Of a stretch of 59,917 bases of DNA, positions 54,055 to 59,917 are shown piece by piece. Both the position numbers and the translations under genes were made by a program. The notes below the pieces were generated by a model. That model saw only the letters and a list, made by a program, of their open reading frames with translations. It was not told the DNA's origin and did no database searches. The stretch is from contig CAKPBH010000003.1 of assembly GCA_934140355.1 (NCBI GenBank), forward strand, positions 1 to 59,917, in the 5' to 3' direction. Positions within the stretch are counted from its first letter, which is position 1; the number at the start of each line of letters is the position of its first letter. The stretch comes from an uncultured Bacilli bacterium. GTDB lineage: Bacteria > Bacillota_I > Bacilli_A > RF39 > UBA660.

Positions 54055-54798
54055 CTACTTTTTAAAATTACGGATCCTTTCTAGAATTTTAATATATTGC
54101 GCCAAAAACTGCCACTCATCATCCATTTTAGCAGAAAAAATAGTTTTATCAAACATCCCTCTTTTTTCATTATTAAAACCAATCAAATAACAAATAACAA
54201 TCTCATATTTCTTCCTAATATCATGAATAAATTTTTCAGCCTCATCTGCATAAGTAATCGTATAATTATGGTTAAGAATTTCTTTACCTTCCATAATATC
54301 TTTATCAATCTCACGAATATCAATTGCATTCCAATTTTCCATTACAATTTTCTTACTATCTGCATTAATTTCTACAAAACTATTAACCGGTTCCCTTACA
54401 GTATCTTCCACCAAATCCTCTAATGTTTTCTCATTTTCCACCTTTTCCTCTTGGCTATTTAAATTTTGACTATCCTCTAGTGAATCTTCAACAGAAAAAG
54501 AACGATCATCCAAACTTTCTTTTTTTAAATTATTCTCTTTCAAAATAGCATCTTCACTATCTGTTTTCGTTTCTTTCATCTTGTCTAAAGTACTTAAAAC
54601 ACTAAGTTCCTTTTTTACTTTCTTAGGATAAGCCTCTTGCTTCAACTCTAACATTTTTTGTTTATTTTCTTCACTTATCTTCTCTACTTCCTCAGAACTA
54701 AACACATATTCGGTAACTGAAGGATCGCCTTTAGAATTCTTTGTGAATTTACTTTTCACTTTTAAAACAAATTGATGAATCAAATTATTATCCTCCAT
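54055..54798 (-). CDS. Unknown acidic two-part protein
   Basis: A 247-residue protein from ATG 54798 behind AGGTGTGGTGG. Residues 1-55 look folded (HQFVLKVKSKFTKN, SVTEYVFSSEEVEKI). Residues 60-145 are highly charged and disordered. Residues 150-247 form a second domain (ADEAEKFIHDIRKKYEIVICYLIG, MFDKTIFSAKMDDEWQFLAQYIKILE) of mixed helix and strand. No membrane segment or known motif is visible. The gap 54799-55176 upstream has only the terminator of the next gene. Confidence 0.6.
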   Translation of the reverse strand: MEDNNLIHQFVLKVKSKFTKNSKGDPSVTEYVFSSEEVEKISEENKQKMLELKQEAYPKKVKKELSVLSTLDKMKETKTDSEDAILKENNLKKESLDDRSFSVEDSLEDSQNLNSQEEKVENEKTLEDLVEDTVREPVNSFVEINADSKKIVMENWNAIDIREIDKDIMEGKEILNHNYTITYADEAEKFIHDIRKKYEIVICYLIGFNNEKRGMFDKTIFSAKMDDEWQFLAQYIKILERIRNFKK

Positions 54799-55052
54799 AA
54801 AACCACCACACCTATATCTTAACACAATAATACTAATAATACAAATAATTTAGCGTAGCAACAAAAATAAAAAGTGATGCAATTAAATTTAAATTATTTC
54901 AAAAAAATACCAAACTTATCTTAAGAAAAAACATCTGATTCATAGCATCATCATGATAAATAAATCGAACAAAAACAAAAACATATATTTTAGTTTCATC
55001 CTTCATCATTTTTTATACTTTTATTCATTCCTTCCAAAAGATAAAATATGCT

Positions 55053-55082
55053 AAAAATCACATCTAAATTTTTAGATGTGAT
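55053..55082 (-). terminator. Terminator after the 481-residue gene
   Basis: A perfect 12-bp stem (ATCACATCTAAA at 55057-55068, complement at 55071-55082) with a 2-nt loop and a T run on the minus strand. It is the third member of the ATCACAYCTAAA family. Confidence 0.8.
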
Positions 55083-55176
55083 CCTAAAACCAATAAAATT
55101 TTGAAGAAGTAATTATATTTTAATCCACTATTTAATTACAACCTCCATAGTCTATCCATTTTAAATTTTACAACAA

Positions 55177-56622
55177 TTACTCCATTAATTCCCTTGCCTT
55201 AAAACCATTTTTCTCCCAAGTAGGCATTTCTCTTCTTTCCTTTTGCAATTTTTTTAAAATATCATTTACCAATTTATTTGAAAAAGAAATTGAAAAACAG
55301 CCTAATATCATTCTTAATTCCTCTTGAGATAATTCTCTAATTAAAAGCAAACTAAGAATAGTATCACAAGCTTCACCATCTATTCCATACTGTTTTAAGA
55401 TGGTCCCTATTTTTTCATAATGAAAATCAAATTCAGCTAAAGCTAATTCAGCATCTTCAATTATCTTATAATTAGAAAAATTATCTTTTATTTTCATTAA
55501 TTCTTCTATAGTATCCAAATCATTATCCATGATATTTAAGTAATTTTTAACAACCTTGATATAGTCATCATTTTTTATGATAGTTAAAATATTTTCTCTA
55601 GTAATATCTAACCCATGATCAATTTGCAAAATTTCTACTAACTTGTCTAGTTCAATTACTCCATTAATAGTAACATAGACTAAAATATAACGATAAAGAT
55701 CATCCATCATCTCCATAACAAGATCCCTTCTTCTTGCTTTACAATAATTTTCTATTTTTTCTTGCCTCTCTTTTTGATAATCAATATCTTCAAAAAAAGA
55801 AAAACCACCATCAAGCCAAGTTGGCAAAATATTCGTTACTTCTTCCAAAATATCCAAGATTTCTTCTCGCTCATTTAAAGACAGTTTTACTTCTTCTTTG
55901 GTAATAGATTTCATGATTTCATCTTCATCCATAATTCCTATCATAGCTGTTTCTACCATATTCAAACTAAAGAAATTTCTTCTTTCCTCATCCTTTATTT
56001 TTTTCTCTAAAACTCTAGCAATTTTCAAAGGAAAGTATTTTTCTTTTAAATAGAATAAATTAATCATTTCTTTTAGATTAAACACTTTATAATTCCCTGA
56101 TATTTTTTCAACGAAATGAATTTGTTTATCTAACTCCAAAGCAATATCATTAAAATAGATAATATTATCTTTAATAATAGCATCATTTTTAATTAAAAAT
56201 TCAATTTTTTCCTTAGTGATATAAATACCGCTTTCCCTCATTAACTTAACTAAATCCACTATCTTTAGCGCACCAATTGCACTTAGATAAAATGTAATGA
56301 CGAGCAATAAACGATTATCTAACAATTCTTTTTTTTCTAATTCTTTAATAACCAAATTAATTTCTTTTGGAATAATATACTGGTTATTCTCCAGGTAAAC
56401 ATATCCCCTTTTAATCAAATAATGCGATACTTTTTTCCTTTTCGTACCCAATTTTAAAGTATCCATCTCTTCATCCGTTAATATAAAAAATTCTTCTAGT
56501 AAGGAAGAAATAATTTCCAAGGATAAATCTTCTAAAGTATTGTTATTTTTCAAGTTATAATTTTCTTTTAATCTTTTCTGGGCTTTTGAGCTTAATTTTT
56601 CTAAACATTGTTCTAAATTCAT
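55177..56622 (-). CDS. Unknown helical protein with two PTW-G-F motifs
   Basis: A 481-residue, mostly helical, cytoplasmic protein. Two similar halves seem present, each ending with a Pro-Thr-Trp motif: LPTWLDGGFSFFED near 265 and MPTWEKNGFKARELME at the C-terminus. A similar Trp-Gly-Pro-type tail is found at the end of some SEC-C proteins of Bacillota (PRWELKGYTPNEL type), but no zinc motif is seen. Short segments VDLVKLMRESGIYITKEKIEFLIKN and ELDKLVEILQIDHGLDITRENILTI look like repeated winged-helix-like units. Confidence 0.6.
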   Translation of the reverse strand: MNLEQCLEKLSSKAQKRLKENYNLKNNNTLEDLSLEIISSLLEEFFILTDEEMDTLKLGTKRKKVSHYLIKRGYVYLENNQYIIPKEINLVIKELEKKELLDNRLLLVITFYLSAIGALKIVDLVKLMRESGIYITKEKIEFLIKNDAIIKDNIIYFNDIALELDKQIHFVEKISGNYKVFNLKEMINLFYLKEKYFPLKIARVLEKKIKDEERRNFFSLNMVETAMIGIMDEDEIMKSITKEEVKLSLNEREEILDILEEVTNILPTWLDGGFSFFEDIDYQKERQEKIENYCKARRRDLVMEMMDDLYRYILVYVTINGVIELDKLVEILQIDHGLDITRENILTIIKNDDYIKVVKNYLNIMDNDLDTIEELMKIKDNFSNYKIIEDAELALAEFDFHYEKIGTILKQYGIDGEACDTILSLLLIRELSQEELRMILGCFSISFSNKLVNDILKKLQKERREMPTWEKNGFKARELME

Positions 56623-56775
56623 TTTGGTACTCCTTTATTTTTTAGGTTATCTAAAGTCATTCTTAGATAATTATAAGTTTATCATAAATATAAAAATAAA
56701 GATAGTTAACCATTATAAAAGATCAAAAAACCTATTTACAGTTCACGATTATCGACAGCCGTTTTAGCCAAAAAA

Positions 56776-57954
56776 TTAATCTTTACTCTCTTGAAAAAGC
56801 TTGGTCATAGTATCATTTCCATTAGTTAATTTTTTAATAGTTAAGTCATCAGCCTTATTGTTAGCAAGTCTTAAGTTATTTTCACTAGAAAGCAAAGCTT
56901 CTTTAGTTTTTTGAAGATGATCAATAGTTTTGTCAATTTCATCGATAGCTTTTTTAAATTTTTCACTAGCAAGACGATAATTTCTAGAGAATCCTTCCTT
57001 AAAAGTATTTAAGTTATCTTCAAAATGAGAAATGTCAATATTTTGATTTTGAATAAGTACAAGTTCCTTTTTATACTGTAAGGCATTCATCGCTAAATTT
57101 CTAATTAAAGTAATTAAGGGAATAAAGAATTGAGGACGAATAACGTACATTTTTTCATATTTATAACTAACATCAACAATTCCTTCATTATAATAATCAT
57201 TATCCATTTCTAAAAGAGAAACTAAAACCGCATATTCACATTTTTTCTCTTTTCTATCCTTATCTAATTCTTTGAAAAAGTCCTCGTTTTTATGCTTAGT
57301 CGCAGTCTTATCAGCTTCGTTTTTCATCTCAAACATAATAGAAGTAATCTCAGTTCCCTCGTCATCATAATCTTTAAAGATAAAGTCTCCCTTAGAGCCA
57401 GTTTTAATGTCATTATCTTTTTCAAAATAAGCATTTTTAAATAAAGGACGAAGTTTGTTAAATTCGTTATGGCAATGAACTTCTAGGGATTCGCCAATCA
57501 TTTTCGTAGATTGTTTGGCTTTAAAATCCCTGTAGTAAGAGATCTGTTCTTCTCTATCTTTGATTTTTTCTTCATAAGTTTCTTTTAAATTTTTTTCTTT
57601 GATTAAATATTCATTTTCTTTTAATTCTATTTTACTATTTAAAGTACTGATTTCTTTTTCCTTTTCAGAAATGGCATTTTTAATAGTAAGTTCTGTTTCT
57701 TTTTCCTTAAAATTTAGGGTATTGGTTAATTTTTGAATTTCTTGTTCTTTTTTGAAAAGTACTTCTTGATAATTTTTCTCAAGGGTTGTTTTGGTAAGCT
57801 CGATTGCCGTTTCTTTTTCTTTTTGGTATTCATTCTCTCTTCTTTTGATTTCACTTTCAAATTCCTTATCTCTTACTTGTTTTAAAACGTTTTGATAGTC
57901 AGATTCATCAATTTGAAATACTGTTCCACAGTTAGGACATTTAATTTCATGCAT
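56776..57954 (-). CDS. DUF2130 protein with zinc ribbon and coiled coil
   Basis: A 392-residue protein. An N-terminal CPNCG half of a zinc ribbon (residues 5-9) is followed by a long coiled coil (about 25-150, rich in Glu, Lys and Leu). The DUF2130 domain starts at EVHCHNEFNKLRPLF and has the nuclease-like acidic set KGDFIF and FEMKNEADKTATKHK, suggesting a restriction-endonuclease-like fold. A second coiled coil ends the protein. The family's function is unknown. It is a single gene, divergent from ppaC. Confidence 0.85.
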   Translation of the reverse strand: MHEIKCPNCGTVFQIDESDYQNVLKQVRDKEFESEIKRRENEYQKEKETAIELTKTTLEKNYQEVLFKKEQEIQKLTNTLNFKEKETELTIKNAISEKEKEISTLNSKIELKENEYLIKEKNLKETYEEKIKDREEQISYYRDFKAKQSTKMIGESLEVHCHNEFNKLRPLFKNAYFEKDNDIKTGSKGDFIFKDYDDEGTEITSIMFEMKNEADKTATKHKNEDFFKELDKDRKEKKCEYAVLVSLLEMDNDYYNEGIVDVSYKYEKMYVIRPQFFIPLITLIRNLAMNALQYKKELVLIQNQNIDISHFEDNLNTFKEGFSRNYRLASEKFKKAIDEIDKTIDHLQKTKEALLSSENNLRLANNKADDLTIKKLTNGNDTMTKLFQESKD

Positions 57955-58151
57955 ATTTTATCATCCTCTCTTTGTTTTAGTATAGCATGAAATAACAAAG
58001 GAATATAAGAAGTTTACTAACTTTTGTAAAGATATTTTTTTATTTATAAATTTATGATAACAAAAAGATATCTACTTTAGAATTTTTGATATTCTACTTC
58101 TTTCTTATACTCTTTCTTTCTACCAAAGAGAGCAAAGAAGTGAATAAAAAC

Positions 58152-58180
58152 TTTACTTTACCCCATAATTATTATATAAT
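58152..58180 (+). promoter_or_regulatory. Promoter of the pyrophosphatase gene
   Basis: TTTACT (58152-58157) and TATAAT (58175-58180), spacer 17 bp, 25 bp before the ATG at 58206. The rest of 57955-58151 shows no other feature. Confidence 0.6.
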
Positions 58181-58205
58181 TGGTTAACGGAAGTGAGTGA
58201 TAAAA

Positions 58206-59828
58206 ATGGAAAAAGTATATGTTTTTGGGCATCGTAACCCAGATACGGATAGCGTTACAGCAGCAATTGCACTTTCTCATTTAAAGAAAGCTCTTGGTGT
58301 TAATGCCATACCTGCCGTACTTAGTGGAATTAATTTAGAAACCAAGTATGCCCTTAAGTATTTTAAAGTAAAAGAACCAATATTTTTAAATGATGTAAAA
58401 ATTAAAGTGAAAGATTTAAATTATACCAAAAATTATAGTGTTACAGAACAAGATTCCATTAATGATGCTTATTATAAGATGAATGAAGCTGGTATTAGTA
58501 AGATTCCTATTGTTGATCAAGATAAAAAATTACTTGGTATTATTACGATGAAGGATATTGCTAAGGAACAATTTAATGAAAATATTGATAGGATAAATTC
58601 TACTTATGATAATATTTTGGAAGCAATTAATGGAAAAGAACTTTTACGTTTTGATGAAGAAATTGTTGGAAAATTAACGGTTGCTAGTTACCGAAGTACA
58701 ACGATTATTAGTTCGGTTCCTTTGGATACGAATTCTATTTTGATGGTTGGAGATAGACATAGTGTGATTGAATATGCAATTACTAGTGGGGTTAAATTAC
58801 TGATTGTGACTGGTGGTCATCAGATTAAGGAAGAGCACTTAAAAATGGCTCGAGAGAAAAAAGTGAATATCATTGTCACTCCTTACCCTACTTTAATTTC
58901 TGCACGTCGTATTAATCTTGCCAATAGTGTATCTACTATTAATTACGTCAAAGATATTCTTTGCATTAGTGAATATGAAAATGTTAGCGATTTTATGGGG
59001 ATTGCAAACAAGACTAGATATAGTTATTATCCTGTTATTGATGAGGATGAAAAATGTAAAGGAATTTTAAGAATGTCTGATGTTAGTTATGACAATCGTA
59101 AAAATGTAATTTTAGTGGACCATAATTCTTATGAACAAAGTGCTATTGGTTTAGAGGAGACTAATATTGTTGAGATTGTTGATCATCATAATATTGGTAG
59201 TATTGGTACGAATATGCCAATTAACTTTAGAAATATGCCAGTTGGTAGTACCAATACCATTTTGTATATTATGTATCATGAAAATAATGTTGAAATTACT
59301 AAGGAAATTGCTGGTCTTATGTTATCAGGAATCTTATCGGATACTTTGATTTTAAATTCTCCTACGACAACAGATATCGATAGAAAGGCTGTTAAAGAAC
59401 TTGCAGAAATTGCTGGAGTTGATTATCAAGTTTATGGCTTAGAGATGTTAAAGGCTGGTTCTTCATTAAAGGGAAAAACCAAAGAAGAAGTATTATATAC
59501 GGATTATAAGAATTATCCTGTTGGAGAATATCATATTGGACTTGGACAAATTTCTACCACAAATCCAGATGAGATTCTTGAAGAGAAGAAAGAATACATT
59601 GATTTATTAAATCAAGTCGCTGATGGTGAAGATTATTACTTTGTTGCTTTATTTATTACCGATATTATTAAGAAAGGTTCTTATGTTTTATATAGTAAAA
59701 GAGCAGAAGACATTTTAAAGAATGTTTATAAATGTGAAGATTTAACACAAGGAACTTTCCTAGAAAGTGTTGTATCAAGGAAGAAACAAATTTTACCTGG
59801 TATTATGCTAGAAATGGGAGAAAAATAA
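58206..59828 (+). CDS. ppaC: Manganese-dependent inorganic pyrophosphatase with CBS and DRTGG domains
   Basis: A 540-residue family II pyrophosphatase, which splits pyrophosphate released in biosynthesis. The DHH domain starts HRNPDTDSVTAA, is interrupted after about 65 residues by CBS1 (IPIVDQDKKLLGIITMKDIA), a DRTGG domain (LMVGDRHSVIEYAI) and CBS2 (YYPVIDEDEKCKGILRMSDV), and resumes with VDHN and VDHHNIGS. A DHHA2 domain with the substrate residues RKKQ near the end follows. CBS domains of such enzymes bind adenine nucleotides and regulate activity. The start ATG follows GGAAGTGAG. Confidence 0.93.
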   Translation: MEKVYVFGHRNPDTDSVTAAIALSHLKKALGVNAIPAVLSGINLETKYALKYFKVKEPIFLNDVKIKVKDLNYTKNYSVTEQDSINDAYYKMNEAGISKIPIVDQDKKLLGIITMKDIAKEQFNENIDRINSTYDNILEAINGKELLRFDEEIVGKLTVASYRSTTIISSVPLDTNSILMVGDRHSVIEYAITSGVKLLIVTGGHQIKEEHLKMAREKKVNIIVTPYPTLISARRINLANSVSTINYVKDILCISEYENVSDFMGIANKTRYSYYPVIDEDEKCKGILRMSDVSYDNRKNVILVDHNSYEQSAIGLEETNIVEIVDHHNIGSIGTNMPINFRNMPVGSTNTILYIMYHENNVEITKEIAGLMLSGILSDTLILNSPTTTDIDRKAVKELAEIAGVDYQVYGLEMLKAGSSLKGKTKEEVLYTDYKNYPVGEYHIGLGQISTTNPDEILEEKKEYIDLLNQVADGEDYYFVALFITDIIKKGSYVLYSKRAEDILKNVYKCEDLTQGTFLESVVSRKKQILPGIMLEMGEK

Positions 59829-59843
59829 GATTATGAAAATTAA

Positions 59844-59893
59844 AAAGAAGAAGTTACATTGTTCTTAAATGTTTCTTCTTCTTTCCTTTTTTT
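59844..59893 (+). terminator. Terminator after ppaC
   Basis: A 10-bp stem (AAAGAAGAAG at 59844-59853, CTTCTTCTTT at 59875-59884), extended inward by ACATT/AATGT, followed by CCTTTTTTT. Confidence 0.8.
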
Positions 59894-59917
59894 AGGGAAC
59901 AAATAATGACAATAATA

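Noticed and set aside
1..59917. CRISPR arrays, tRNA or rRNA genes
   Set aside because: No regularly spaced repeats and no clear TTCGA-type T-arm context or rRNA-like stretch found in intergenic regions; the few TTCGAATC hits lie inside protein genes.

Overview
The window comes from a very AT-rich, low-GC Gram-positive bacterium (Bacillota, Bacilli-like). Translation works with the standard code, and strong AGGAGG-type ribosome binding sites precede most genes. Several markers are typical of Bacillota: recU-ponA, yqeG-yqeH, mini-RNase III next to rlmB and a SigH-like sigma factor, yunB, long-form HPF, and a SipW-like signal peptidase. I cannot place it to genus; an uncultured gut-type Bacilli lineage would fit. 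Almost every gene lies on the minus strand. The exceptions are a HAD hydrolase, recU-ponA and the CBS-pyrophosphatase.

Layout. 1-600: the 5' end of a small gene, then two neighbouring MITE-like elements, each with terminal inverted repeats and exact target-site duplications. 600-7640: a housekeeping operon, yqeG-yqeH-mrnC-rlmB-sigH-uvrA-xerC, with a good promoter and terminator. 7700-10413: DUF308 protein, trxB, lgt and a YvlD-like membrane protein. 11.1-19.95 kb: a surface-glycan region with three polytopic GT-C-like proteins, a GtrA-GT2 fusion and a frameshifted YfhO, littered with decayed copies of its own genes and an IS30-type transposase scrap. 20.0-30.8 kb: one long operon for a Tad/type IV-pilus-like export machine (CpaB x2, CpaF ATPase, TadB, TadC, a 47-residue pilin-like protein, two pilin-like paralogues, a degenerate TadZ, and secreted partners). 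31-37.4 kb: yunB, recU-ponA, a lipoprotein and asnS. 37.6-44.2 kb: a DUF1292 protein, PP2C phosphatase, two acetyltransferases (one broken), secA and hpf. 44.4-51.6 kb: a SipW/TasA-camelysin-like locus with a signal peptidase carrying a 300-residue disordered extension and four putative substrates or relatives. 51.9-53.9 kb: a two-component system. 54-58 kb: two unknown proteins and a DUF2130 protein. 58.2-59.8 kb: a CBS/DRTGG manganese pyrophosphatase.

The window holds three cell-surface programmes: lipid-linked glycan modification, a monoderm Tad-like pilus, and SipW-processed fibre-like proteins beside a sensor kinase/regulator pair. The most unusual items are the monoderm Tad operon, with three consecutive small proteins sharing a prepilin-like N-terminus and with tandem CpaB genes, and the SipW locus, in which a 584-residue repeat protein shares the C-terminal module of the TasA-like proteins.
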